Assembly: GCA_949357655.1 (NCBI GenBank) | Contig: CASHTG010000009.1 | Coordinates: forward strand, 930,001 to 994,000 | Source of the DNA: Parascedosporium putredinis | Taxonomy: Eukaryota > Ascomycota > Sordariomycetes > Microascales > Microascaceae | Length of the DNA stretch: 64,000 bases | Reading direction: 5' to 3' | Shown here: piece by piece, positions 1 to 11,156 of the stretch | Layout: every line of letters begins with the position of its first letter | Position numbering within the stretch: the stretch's first letter is position 1 | Program-made: the position numbers and the translations under genes | Notes under the pieces: model-generated | Told to the model about the DNA's origin: nothing | The model's database searches: none | The model's input: the letters and a program-made list of their open reading frames with translations, nothing else

Positions 1-3000
1 TTGCTGAAGTTGACGCCTCCCCACACGGTGCCCAACAGATGGCTTATGCTGTTTTCTTCTGGATACTCTCGGCCCGTCGCTTGCTCACACTCGATGAACT
101 TCTCAGTCTCCTCGCCGTTAGACTATCAGGCTCCGCTGGTGAGGACGAGGACAACGACGAAAGCGCGTACTACGTGCCTATACACTCCGAAAATCCGCAA
201 GAGCTTATCGAATCAATCACGGGAGGGTTGGTTGTATGTGGCGACCAAAGACAAGCCGTTTGCTTCACCCACTCCACGGCCGCGGAGCGGTTGAACAAGC
301 AGCGGGTGCTGTCCATGGCAGCAGAGTACCATGAAGCCCCGCCTCTGTTCCCTCACGATTCCATCGCCACGGCCGTTTGCATGCGTTACCTTTCCTTGAA
401 TATCCTCGCTACCGAGGCGTCACCGACCGGATCCGGCCTGGAATTGACCGATGTCGTACGCCTATCCTCTCCGGCGAGCGGTGTTCTCGGTGCGCTCGTG
501 TACGCAGCCGGGCACTGGTTCTTGCACGCGCGGAAGGCCGGGGACATGGACGCAACGACCCTCCGGATCGGCGCAAGGTTTCTCGATGGAGGCCGACCCA
601 ATATGGAGCTGAGCTGGCGAGTGTACTGGTTTGCCCACGGCGGCATCCACCCGGGCGCGCAACTACCCAGGGGATTCTCCAGCCTCCACGTGACGACGTA
701 TTTTGACTTGTACGCCTTGTTCCTCCATCTTCTTCCCGACGTTCCCGCTACGTCGGTCGACTCCAACGGCGCGTCCGTTGTGTGGTGGGCGGCGTCCCTA
801 GGCCGCGACCAGTTCGTTGAGCAGCTCCTGGAGCACGGCGCCGACCCGCAGCAGCCGGACGCGTACGGCATCACCCCGCCCACCGGGCCGCGGCAGAAAA
901 CAGACCCGACATTGTTCGCGCACTGTTAGCAAGAGGGGAGGCCGGGGAGGATCTTCGGGCTGATGCCCACGGGTGGACCCTGATGCACAGCGCCGTGGCG
1001 GCGGGGCACCGCAGTAGTTTCGCCGACATCTGGGAGCCTCCCCAGGCGCAAATGACGGTAGACCCGCCCCGCGCGTGGGATGACATTCGTAATGATCGCA
1101 CAGACCGCGGCCGCACGGTAGTGCACCTGGCCGCCCTCCACAGAGGACGCAGCGGCACGCTATCGGACCTGATCCAGGTGGGGAACTGCGACTCAAACAG
1201 GTTGCCAATAGTCGACCGGGTGGACAACGCGGGCCAGACGGCCCTCCACCTAGCGGCCTGTCATGATTGGGAGGTGATGGTTAGGCATCTCCAGCTGCTC
1301 GGAGCCGACGGGGCCATCCAGGACGCCGCGGGCAAGAACGCATATCATAGGGCCACCGAGGGAGGCTGTACTCGAGCGGCCGCAGCGCTGGCGGAGCGAT
1401 CGGCACTAGACCGGCTTCTCGGCCGTTACGAATCCACTATCAACGGGCAAAGGCGGGCGCTCGGGATGGAGAGGGCCTGGAACTTAAAACTCCGCATGTT
1501 CAAGGTTCCGGGGAGCGCCAAGGCCGCCGCGGGCGAGGTCCAGGACGAGTACGAGGACCACGCGGACTTTTGCGGAGGATTGAAGAGAGATCGAGGATGC
1601 CCGGCAAGGGGTCGAGGACGGGGACATTCACCCCTAGCCACGGACTCGAGCGGCCGGACGATCTTGCACCACAGCATCATCATGCAAGAGGACGACTTAA
1701 TGTCAGCGATGCTGAACTCGTTGGCCATAGAAGAGAAGGAGTTTCGCGCCCTGCTCGGCGCGCAGGACGACCGCGGCTGGACGGCCCTCCACTACGCGGC
1801 CTTGGGGCAGTCTCCCGACGTCATTGAAACACTAGTGTCCGCCGGCGCCCCCACGGACACCCGCGGTATCAAGACGAGACGGCGTTTGACGTCGCCCTGG
1901 CTCGTGGGACGGCCGGCGTTATCGAGGCATTCGTAAAACACGCGCCGGCGATCAATCGTTCGAGATTGCCGAGGCCATGGGCTGGAACGAGTGGCACTGT
2001 AGGGCGCGGGACGGCCAGGTCACGCTCGCGGATATCGACGAGATTAGCGAGGCGCGGGGGAGCTGGCTCAGAGGGACCGTTTCGGCCGGGTTCCCGCCTT
2101 CAGGGCCGCCGAAGCGCGCCGCTGGGATGTCCTCCAAATCCTGTGCCCCGAAACAAAACTAGCCCCGCGCGACATCCTCAGTATAGTGGGCGTGTTAGCC
2201 ACGAGTAAATGTACGGCGCCAGATCTCTTCCCGATGCTGCTCGAGCGGCTGCCTCCGTTCTGCCTCGCCCACGCGGGGATGCACGCTCACGGACTAGCGC
2301 AGCTGCTCCTCGTCGGCAACGCCACGATCAACGGCGGCTCCGCGATGACGTGCGTCACCGCGCTCGTGCGAGCCGGGGCGCGCCTCGACACCATGAGCCC
2401 GAGGACGGGCTCGATAGAGAAGCCTCGCCCCTGCTGGTGGCCCTGGAGGCCGGCGACTGGGGCGTGGCGACGTTTCTCGTGCGGTGCGGGGCCGACGTGA
2501 ACTGGCCTCGCGACCGCCGTCCCATTCTCGCGGCCGTCAAGCACGGCGGGCCAGAGTGTGTCGAGATGCTGCTTCGGCACGGCGCCAAGGCCCACCATGT
2601 TTTTCGCGACTCGGTGCCCGCGCCCAAGATGTTGCTCCCGGACGACGGACGAGGGGATGGCTCTAGTTGTCCCGCCGAGTCGAAACACATCGTCCGCGTC
2701 CTAACGAAATATGGCGCACCCATCTTTAGGGGTCCCTTCCCCCGGGGTGGACTGCAGTCTACTTACGCTGGGTGGGGTCCCGAAACGAGAAGCAGTGGGA
2801 AAAGAGGGGACCCCTGGGAAAGACAGGAGCCCTCCCAGGAAGGAGATGAGTCTTCCCAGGAAGAAGAGGAGTCCTCTCAGGAAAGAGAGGAGCCCTTCCA
2901 GGAAGAAGAGGAGTCCTCTCAGGAAGGAGAGAATTGGTCCCAGGAAGGAGAGAAGTGGTCCCAGGAAGGAGAGGAGTCTTCCTGGGAAAGAAAGGAGTCC

Positions 3001-3386
3001 TCACGGGAAGAGGGGAGTACCTGTGGGAAGGAGAGGACATCGAGGTATTGCTTGGCGCCCAGGGGTACGAGAGGCTCCTAGTGGCCCCAGACAACCACGG
3101 TAATGCCCCCATTCACGTCGCCATCTTGGCGGGCGACGTGGAGGCCGTGCAGATGGAGCTAGATGCTGGCGTGCCAGTCGACTGGGCATCCTTCGGTTTC
3201 GGGAAGAAAACCCCCTTGAGGCTCGCGGTGGAGCGCGATGACATGGGCGTGACCGCCCTGCTGCTGAGATACGGCGCTAATCCAGGGGAGCTTCTTGATC
3301 GCGAGCCTGATGATTTTATGGATCCACTGAGCCAAGAGATGAGGGAATTGCTAGAGCGCAGCCGTACCCCGAGGGAATTGTTGTAA
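1..3386 (+). CDS. Ankyrin-repeat STAND/NLR-like protein, C-terminal part (5' end outside window)
   Basis: The reading is open from the first bases. Residues from about position 39 resemble the winged-helix segment that follows the NTPase domain in fungal NACHT/NB-ankyrin proteins: a hydrophobic stretch with LSARRLLTLDELLSLLAV, then GGLVVCGDQRQAVCFTHST. Ankyrin units follow (GWTLMHSAVAAGH near 960, TALHLAACHDW near 1240, WTALHYAALGQSPDVIETL near 1780, ADVNWPRDRRPILAAVKHG near 2500, HGNAPIHVAILAGDVEAV near 3100). A hydrophilic insert of 7-residue repeats interrupts the array at about 2818-3013. The frame moves several times (near 890, 1600, 1880, 2100, 2400 and 3020) while the ankyrin pattern continues across each break, so base loss in the sequence is more likely than decay. 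The stop is TAA at 3384-3386. The NTPase domain lies outside the window, so NACHT versus NB-ARC cannot be told. Such proteins are known or suspected innate or heterokaryon recognition receptors in fungi; that role is inferred here. Confidence 0.75.
2818..3013 (+). repeat. 21-bp (7-residue) tandem repeat inside the ankyrin gene
   Basis: About nine imperfect copies of a 21-nt unit built on caggaa-NNN-gaggagtcc. In one frame they encode Glu/Ser/Gln-rich heptads (pattern x-E-E-S-S-Q-E). All three forward frames are open here, so the repeat itself does not reveal which frame is read. The flanking ankyrin units imply the acidic frame on entry and a one-base shift by about 3020. Confidence 0.8.
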
Positions 3387-3670
3387 AAGACTTCAATAGG
3401 CCCAAAAGAAAAAAGTGGCTTATGTCTTTTGGTCCGGTGTATTCGTGGGTCAAGGTGAAAAGTGAGTGGCTTATGGCGAAGAGACGAAGGTGTGGCTGGA
3501 TAGACGTGTCATCGAGCTGAGCATTGATGCCTCTGAACGACCTCTATTTCTAAATGCTAAGGGGAAAAGAACAGATTGAATACGGACACCTTGTCACGAC
3601 ACTGCAAGAGAGAAACAATGCAAACTTCCCTTTCTTCATTGATTCTCCTTTTCTTTTTTTCCTCTGCGAA
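3387..3670. other. Short convergent intergenic region
   Basis: Lies between the 3' ends of the ankyrin gene and the NAD+ synthetase gene. It contains T-rich stretches that could serve 3' end formation of either. I see no gene. Confidence 0.5.
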
Positions 3671-6354
3671 TTACTTCCTAGTAGCGAGGCCCTGCTCCAA
3701 TTTCTCCACATGGGCCCGAATCTTCCTAAACTGCCAGGGCCAGTCGACCACGTACAAGAAGGGCCGGAGGTCGTGCCTGTTGTCGTCCGGGTTGTAGGGG
3801 CAGAGGTGGATGCTCGGGGTGTTGATGGTGGCCTTGTGGCGGTTGATGGCGTAGTAGCGGTAGAAGCGGAAGACCTTTTCCGCGATCTGGCGGGGGCCGT
3901 AGCCCGGGCGGTCGCGCCAGTCGCTGAGGAGGCGGAGGTAGGCGGACCAGGGGCCGAGCTTGTCGACCTTGCGGAGGATCTAAGAGGCAGGATATCGTTA
4001 GTCGAAGAAAAAAGAGGGCTACAAAGAAGGGGATAGGAAGATGGATTACATACACCAAAGACGGAGAGCTCGTCGTACGACATGCCCATCTCACTCTCAG
4101 ACTCGTCGTCCTGGACGCCGGCCGAGAGGGGCAGAAGTTCGGCCGTCGGGGTTGCCTCGATGAACTCGGTCAGGATGGGCAGGTCCCAATGGTGCCTAGC
4201 CCAGCGCTGGAAGGCTTTGGCGTCGTTCTTGGAGATGCTGCCAAGGGGCGCGATGTCGGCAGAGCTGGCGTCGTACTTGGTAAAGTAGCCGCGGAGGTTC
4301 TATCCGTCTCTTGTCAGCACGTCCATTGCCGATATCCTAAGCCTATATCTAGCTATTTCACTATTGCCTAACAACCAAGGATTATGATACACTTACCTCA
4401 TCGACGTTACCCGAGCCCAAAACGAGCAGCGGGGTCCCGGCCCTGGGGAGTTCCTAGCCGTGGTGGAAAGCTGGGCGAGCGAATAGGCAATTACCATGCG
4501 GCTGCGCGCCTGAATGTTCTGCTTCGCCAAGTTCTCGGCGCGCGAGCCGCCCTCCACTTCGTACTTGGGCTTAAAGTTGAGCGCCTTTTGGATCATGATC
4601 TCGTTGGCAGCCACGGTCTCGTCAATGGTGATATTGGAGTGGAACGCGCCCAGCTTCTCCGCCAACTTCTTAGCGCGGCCCTCGGTCTCGCCCGACGAGT
4701 TGACGGTACCCATGTAGCACGTGTGCAGCAGACGGTTGACAATCTCCTCGGGCGTCTTGGGCGAGAAGCTCTTATCGCCCGTGACCCTCCGCAGGTCCGC
4801 GAGCGTCGTGGTTTCCCCGGCAGCGATGGAGTCGAGCACGATACGCGCCATGCCGTACACGAAGAGCGCGACGGTCGAGCTATCCAACCCACCGGACAGC
4901 GCGAGAAAAACCCCGCCGAGTTGGTGCGCGTGAGGTACTGCCACAAGTACACGGTGGTGGAGAGGTGGATCTCCTCCATGGGATCCATGATGCGCAGCTC
5001 GCGCGGCTGGGAGATCTCGGGCGAGTCGCGCAGCCAAATCTCCTCGGACGGGTGGGACAGCACGATGTCGCACTCGACGCGGGGAAGTCGGGCTGGGCGG
5101 CGGCCTGGACGTTGCGGCTGATGCTGCTGCGGTAGCTGCGCACCTTTTCAATGTCGACCGTGGCGACGGTGATTTCCACGGGCGCGAGGGAGAATTGGCT
5201 GCCCTGGGCCAGGACCTCGCCGTTTTGGATGACCATGCTGCTGCCGTCGTGCATCATGCGGGCTTCGCCGTCCACGCCGGCTGCGGGGTAGAGAGGATGC
5301 GCGTTAGCCTCGCCGTAGGGAACCAGGGGAAAAGAAAGGATACAATAGTGTGGAATGCGACGTACTTGCGTTGGCATACACGTAGATGCCGCCAAGCTTC
5401 CTCGTGGAGTTGGCAATGAGCTCTAGCCTCGTTCGTAGCTTTCGGAGCTCGGCTATTGGAAAACGTCAGAAATTTCTTGGATATAATACAAGCTATCAGG
5501 GGATTTCCTTCCAAGTCGCATTCTTACCATGGGAAGCACTCGAGTTGAGAATGATTTCAGCCTACAAAGAGGGCCATGCCGCGTTAGAATCGCAAACAAA
5601 CCAATACCAAAGTCTCCAACGAGCAGGGGATTCGAATCTTACACCATTGAGGCCGGTAAAAATTGACGGGTTCAACGGCACAAACATCTCCTCGCACGAC
5701 TCGCAAGCCACGGCCGTATCAGGCGTCGACAAGATCATGTCGCCGATGGGGACGGAGCGCTGGCCGGTGACCTTTTGCACAACGCCTTCGAGGTAGTAGG
5801 TCTCGATCTGGCGCTGCTTGGTCCAGGCGGTAAAGTGCCTGGCCTCGCGGTAGAGACCGTCGTTGGCCAGGGCCATCTTGGGGCGAATGCAAAAGATCTT
5901 GCGGTAGGTGCACAGCACGCGGGCGTTGTAGCGCACGTTGCGGTGGCGCACGCCCATGCCGAGGTCGATGAGCATGTCCTTGCAGGCCTCGTCGGAGATG
6001 ATCTCGGCCAAGACCTCCCACGAGTGGAGGAAGGTGTCGCCTTTTTTGAGGGAAACCTCCCATGTTAGCGCCGGATACGCTGAACCTTGCCCAACGTTTA
6101 TGTAGTGTGCGTGTCGTGTGAGAGGCCGATCTCCTCCTTCATAACTTCCCTCTTGCTCTAGAGATAGGGATTGTCTTACCTTCCAAGTGGTGATCGAGGC
6201 ACGAGTACCCGGGGATTTCCAGCTCCGGGCCGGTTCTCAGGGTGGCTCCATGCTTCTTGGCTAGGCGGATGGACTCCAAGATGCGATCACGGTTCCCGAG
6301 GAAATCGAGGGGCACACTCGGCAGTGTGGCCGCGGCGACAGTGACCAGGGCCAT
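3671..6354 (-). CDS. QNS1: Glutamine-dependent NAD+ synthetase
   Basis: Makes NAD+ from nicotinic acid adenine dinucleotide, ATP and glutamine-derived ammonia. The N-terminal nitrilase-type glutaminase carries its triad: Glu in GPELEIPGYSCLDHHLE, Lys in IRPKMALANDGLY and the nucleophilic Cys in ACESCEEMFVP. The C-terminal synthetase has the PP-loop LALSGGLDSSTVALF, then PKTPEEIVNRLLHTCYMGT, LLVLGSGNVDE and the C-terminal WPWQFRKIR. Exons (-): 6354-6180, 6040-5643, 5562-5529, 5452-5366, 5280-4397, 4299-4054, 3979-3671, each bounded by GT and AG. Exon 5 has three one-base losses: a C run near 4915, a G run near 5083, and a G run near 4435 (all + strand). Restoring three bases gives exactly 712 codons (711 aa), the usual size of fungal QNS1. 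The start is the Met that opens the conserved nitrilase N-terminus. A housekeeping gene, so it is a good internal control for sequence quality. Confidence 0.95.
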
Positions 6355-8503
6355 ATTCTCAACGAAATAAGTTCACAAATACGGGTAGGGTCTTTGTCTC
6401 TGGTAATTCAAGGTTGAAAAGTCCAATTGGCTTTTTCCCAACCTTTTCCAAGTAGTAGAGAACGGTGAAGAGTGTTTGACGTAGGCGGGATTCTCAAACA
6501 GAACGGCCGTCCACTCCCCCACCAGCGAGAGAATTGGCCGCATTTCCTCTTATCGATAAAGGATGCGCCGTCCACTGTGACTCCCTCACAGTGACGTGGG
6601 GAGTCACGTGGAGGCGGCGATAGAGCACGTTGAACAGTGCATGGTTTTCCCCTCGCTTCTATCGTGCCGAATCAGGAAGGAACTTGGTGGGGTGAAGCCG
6701 ATAACGCGGTTGAAGTCTGGCAGATATAGGAAGTGGTTGTGCCCCTCATCTGCTTCCACCACGCCACTAAATAGCACTAGCAGAGAGCCAACCCGCTTCA
6801 CTGGTGTTAGTGCTAGCACGCTAAAAAGCGAGCGTTAACCGTGCAAGTTGCTCCTTCCAGCTTCAGACGCTCACAAACACGTCTCGAATCGCGGTGGAGG
6901 GATTGAGTTCCTTCCTCTTGTCATGACAAGTTCGGAAGGTTTCTATGATGATGACGACTATATCAATCCCTTCAATTCAAAGGAGCAAAAAATGTGGCTA
7001 GATCACAGCTTGGTTGCAGATGGCGAAAGCGACGCCTCCCCTCCGTGAACAAGCGAACACCTGTCGATGTGGGTTAACGTGCCACGCAAGGAACACAGAG
7101 GAATGTCGCCGGGGGCCGACAGGCGAGGGACTCCAGACAATACCAAAGAGCAAGCCTCAATCTAGTGTTCAGCTAGATGATAATTCATGACAGGCTTCCA
7201 TCGCTTTCTTCGCTGGGCGATGATCGGAGGTTGGAAAATAATTCAGAAATTGCAAATCCGGAATCAACGAAACAATTATCAATTGTCTACGATTGCATCT
7301 CCAGCATTTCCGCGCAGAGCCTCAATCAAAGGATGCAAATACTCATAGTGTTGGGACCTTGAAAAATTTCCGAGGTCACCCATTCGATGGGCGGCCAAGT
7401 GTGGCCATCGGGGTGGTCCGATGCGACAAGGTGAGAGCGGACAGGAACACTCGCAGACCGACTCGCCCAATCCGCTCTGTCTGGGCTATTCATAGCCACT
7501 GAACCTGGTTGACCTGGTTTGCCTGGTCAGCCAGGAGTGCTTGAGCTCATCGGTGGCCGCCGAACGGTGCCGTCGTTCCGACGAGCCCTCAGCGATAACC
7601 CCTGCAAGCGGCCCATCCCGTTTGGTCTTTGCCTCGTTTTGGGTGCCGAAAACCGGCGGGCACCTGTGGCGAGCCCAGCAAAAATCGAAAAAACTTGACA
7701 AAGTCCTGTCCCAACCGAGACGAACATTTCTGATAACGGCGGGCGCTTTTTCGAACACGCCACACCTCTCCTCCCGCTGCAACCATCCATTCGAACTCGT
7801 TCATCCCGCTCAATCAATCATCGATCGCTAGCCAGCATTGATTCTCCTTACCGCCCTGTCAGTGCGAGGGCCCACTAAAAGCAAAACTTTTCGTTGGACA
7901 GACTCGCCGTCCCTGAGCCTGCCCAAACAGTAGCTTTCTTGCCAGGCACTCGGTCGCTTCAGTCTGTCTTGGCTCGCCATTTTCCCTTCCCCTTGCAGGT
8001 GGTATCAATCGCTCACGCCGTCCCGCCCCTCTGATTGCACCTCCCGCTCACTGCCACGCCAAAGCAGACCACCAACGCTCGTAATGGAGCTGCAGGTGGT
8101 TGACCCATTGGCCACTATTGGCGCTGGAAGCTATCTCGCTTGCTAGGGAGGAACACGATGTCGGGCTCGTGCCTTTTTCGAGTCTCGATTTCACAATAGT
8201 ATATAAGTCGCTGGAGCTATCGCTGGCAATAGCTTCCCTTCTTCATAGATATTATATAGTCCATCAGCTTTTATAAGCGACATACATTCTTCATTCCTCA
8301 CATTAATTGCGATTAACACACTTCGCAACCCCTCCCAACTACTTGACATACCAAGTCTTACAAAGACCATTCTTCAAACCACGTCCTTGTAACCAAACAA
8401 CATCCACCAAGACACCACTTCTTCACTCTCTTCCAAAACAATCCCATCAACACCCACAAGAGAGAACAAGAGATCCCCCAAAAATCTCCCAGTTCCCATA
8501 ACC
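6355..8503. other. Divergent intergenic region, no gene seen
   Basis: About 2.1 kb between the 5' ends of QNS1 and the aquaporin gene. Open frames here are under 100 codons, overlap on both strands and show no family motif. It should hold both promoters. The 300 bases before the aquaporin start are C/A-rich and purine-poor, as is usual for fungal 5' leaders. Confidence 0.6.
8200..8206 (+). promoter_or_regulatory. TATA box candidate for the aquaporin gene
   Basis: TATATAA on the + strand about 300 bp before the aquaporin start codon, followed by a pyrimidine- and CA-rich leader. Its position fits a transcript with a leader of roughly 250 nt. Sequence match only. Confidence 0.4.
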
Positions 8504-9635
8504 ATGAAGACCCACGACCTCCTGTCCATGAAGTGGCTACCCAACCACACCGACAGCACCCTCCACCTCCCCACTTTCTCCCCTACACCTCCGGCGCCAC
8601 CACCCCACGCCTCCAGCACGCCATGGAGCACGACATCTCCACCGGCCTGCACCGCTACCTCGACCGCATCGAGGTCCCCTACCGCCCCGTCTCCCACCGC
8701 CGCCTCGAGCTCGAGAGCCGCCGGCCCCGCCTCCTCCGCCAGTGCCTCGCCGAGTTCACCGGCGTCTGCTTCTTCGTCTTTCCCGCCCTCGCCTCCGTCG
8801 CCACCTACATCCTACACGCCGACAGCGAGCTCGGCGTCTCCGCCTTCGGCTCCCACTTCCAGACCGGCTGCGCCTTCGCCGTCGGCGTCGCCGCCGCCAT
8901 CATCACCTGCGCCCCGACCTCCGGCGGCCACTTCAACCCGGCCATCACCCTCGCCATGGCCTTTTGGCAGGATTTCCCTGGTGGAAGGCACCCCTGTACA
9001 TCTTCAGCCAAATCGCCGGCGCCTTCTTCACCGGCCTGCTCATCGTCGGCGTCTTCTGGCCCCAGATCCGCGAGCTCGACCTCGCCCTCCTCGCCGCCGG
9101 CCAGCCCTCGTCGCCGCCGGCGCCCCGCCTCCATCCTGTGCTCCTTTCCCGACGCCCACGGCCAGGCCAACATCGCCTACCTCTTCATGATTGAGTTCTT
9201 CGCCGACGCCTTCATCGGCATCGCCATCTGGGCCGCCCTCGACCCGGCCAACCCCTTCGTCAAGCCTGCGGGTATCCCCTTCGTCATCGGCGCCGCCTAC
9301 GCCGTCATCATCTGGGGTTCGGCAGCATGGGCCTCAGCACCAACCTGGCCAGGGACCTCGGTACCCGTCTCGTCGCCGCCATCTTCTGGGGACGCGAGGC
9401 CTTTACCTACCAGAGCTACGCCCCCATCGCCATACTCGTCAACATTCCCGCCACTCTCTTGGCTACCGCTTTCTACGAGTTCGTGCTCCGCGACAGCATG
9501 GCCATTATTAGTCAGGGACACACCACATGTAAAGACGGAAGCGCCGCGCTCTACAGGCACCTACACAAGCTTGGGCTAGTTGACGAAGAACATGCCGTCG
9601 TGATAGACTCTACCGGCATGAAGCACGCGCTCTAA
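8504..9635 (+). CDS. Aquaporin / major intrinsic protein, fungal type
   Basis: Membrane channel for water or small solutes. Visible parts: a cytosolic N-terminus of about 75 residues; TM1 (AEFTGVCFFVFPALASVATY); the first half-helix motif GGHFNPAITLAMAFWQ; further TM segments (FSQIAGAFFTGLLIVGVFW, YLFMIEFFADAFIGIAIWA, IPFVIGAAYAVIIWG); and the second half-helix as STNLARDLGTRLVAAIF, where NPA is replaced by NLA but the conserved Arg-Asp remain. No intron. Five one-base losses (near 8572, 8973, 9103, 9125 and 9316, mostly C or G runs) shift the frame. With them restored the gene is 379 codons (378 aa). I chose the ATG at 8504 because the corrected N-terminal reading joins smoothly to the rest. 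The altered second motif suggests an X-intrinsic-like or other unorthodox fungal MIP, so water transport is not assured. Confidence 0.85.
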
Positions 9636-10476
9636 CCAGAGGCGCTTAGACTGCTCAGTTTTGATCTTTTTCCTTCCTTTTTTTTTTTTTTTTTTCACTC
9701 TTTTGGATTCTTTTTACCTTTCTTATCTTTTCATCATAGATGGATAGAAAAACCATTAGACGAAGCGTGTAGCTAGCAAACGAGCGGATATGAGCCCACG
9801 ACAAAAATGAATGCATTGGGTGGAGTTTGGTTTTCTTTCATCTTCTATAGCTTAGACGGCATCATCCGCTAATTACACTTAATATTAATATTGTCAAATG
9901 AACTTCAAACTGGTGTAAAGTGCACTTTTCTTTTTCCCCAGTTTTCTTTAAAAGAAACCGAGTCGCAAGCCTGGCTCACTCTTGTACATGCTAAACGTAA
10001 CGATGAGGACATTCGTCTACGCCCTCATCGATGAAACAGTTCAAAAGCTGGGCTCAGATCAACATTCCGGTGGCTTAACGTATCGGTCCCACGGCGCTGC
10101 CTCCGCGATCCGTTGGCAGTAGGGCGCAAGTTTACGTTGGTGGCCGGGTAGATCTTTCGCGAGAATCAGACTCTTCATTGACATGGATCGATCTATCCTC
10201 TGCTCCATCGATTTTATATACCAGGCCAACCTCATAAAAAGAAAGCCAACGCAACAAAGGAGACCTGGGAGGTCGTCGTCCACTGCCGACCCAACTCTCC
10301 ATGGTCAATATCACTGGATGTAGATACATCTGCTCGTTGTGCAAAAGCGCATACCCCGCTGATCCACACAAGGCTCAATTGCTAGAATACAACTTATATG
10401 CATAGTCGATCAAGTAAACCAAGGAAACAATGTCAACAATCTCGCCATCCATCCATTTCACCTTTTTCTTCACCAA
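9636..10476. other. Convergent intergenic region with an 18-T run
   Basis: Holds a run of 18 T at 9678-9695 just after the aquaporin stop, then AT-rich sequence typical of 3' regions. No gene seen. Confidence 0.55.
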
Positions 10477-11022
10477 TCAAGTGCACTTGGGCGTGCTGCC
10501 AGCGCACCAGGAAGTGGTCGAGGCACAGCACTTGAAAGACGAGATTCGAACGGACCAGTCCTTGGGAAGGCACACGTTTGACATGTACAGAATATTGCCT
10601 ACTTGCATGTCGGTATGGGCTCCGTTGCAATTGTAATCTCTGCGCAACAAGAAGAAAAGAAGAAGAAAAGAAGAAGGGCGTCAGCGTGTCCTTTGGGCCA
10701 TGAAGAGCGGAGGAAAGGATAATAGACTCACTGCCAAAACACGCAGCTTCCGCCCGTGATTAATGCGGATACCACTCTGTCATTGAACTCGGGCGTGACG
10801 TTATCTAGACCAACCCATTAGTTCCTTGCTCAGCACCACGCGACGGGGAAAAAGGGTGTCCCAGATCTAATACTCACAGCACACGCCGTTGCCGGCGTCC
10901 TGTTGACGGCAGTTGGCCGCGGGCGAGCCAAAGGGCTGGTCACATATCCTTACGTTGGCCAAGCCAAAGGAGGTGCCGACGAGAGCGGACACGACCGTGA
11001 GAAGGTTGAGGATGGGAGCCAT
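10477..11022 (-). CDS. Small secreted protein with 10 cysteines (candidate effector or antimicrobial)
   Basis: Found by joining three exons (-): 11022-10878, 10804-10732, 10639-10477. Both introns have GTGAGT donors and TAG/CAG acceptors, and the sum is 127 codons (126 aa) with no frame break. The N-terminus is a signal peptide (MAPILNLLTVVSALVGTSFG). The mature part has ten cysteines, an even number consistent with five disulfides: single Cys in RICDQ, ANCRQ, GVCYN, GSCVFW, YNCNG and SNVCLP, then a CC pair in FKCCA, then SWCAG and PKCT. The middle, CVFWQDYNCNG followed by VRISSFKCC, resembles the C-x-aromatic...C-x-G...SS-x-x-C pattern of small secreted beta/gamma-crystallin-like proteins; this is a weak resemblance. 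A TATATATA box lies about 130 bp upstream. Function unknown; extracellular location is inferred from the signal peptide. Confidence 0.8.
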
Positions 11023-11147
11023 TGCGATGACGGGGTTCAAAGTTTCTGGGCAGTGGACGTTGCGGCACGGGACTGGAGAAGAGAAGTCTTCTTTTGGCTA
11101 CAGTATACATGTATAATTCCGTCTAAGTTTGAGGGGGAGGCGGCTAC

Positions 11148-11156
11148 TATATATAT
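11148..11156 (-). promoter_or_regulatory. TATA box candidate for the 10-Cys secreted protein
   Basis: An alternating TATATATA stretch about 130 bp upstream of the ATG at 11022. This spacing fits a strong inducible core promoter with a short leader. Sequence match only. Confidence 0.45.

Noticed and set aside
6596..7831. Several frames of 60-100 codons in the QNS1/aquaporin gap
   Set aside because: They overlap on both strands and lack motifs; promoter DNA is a better reading.
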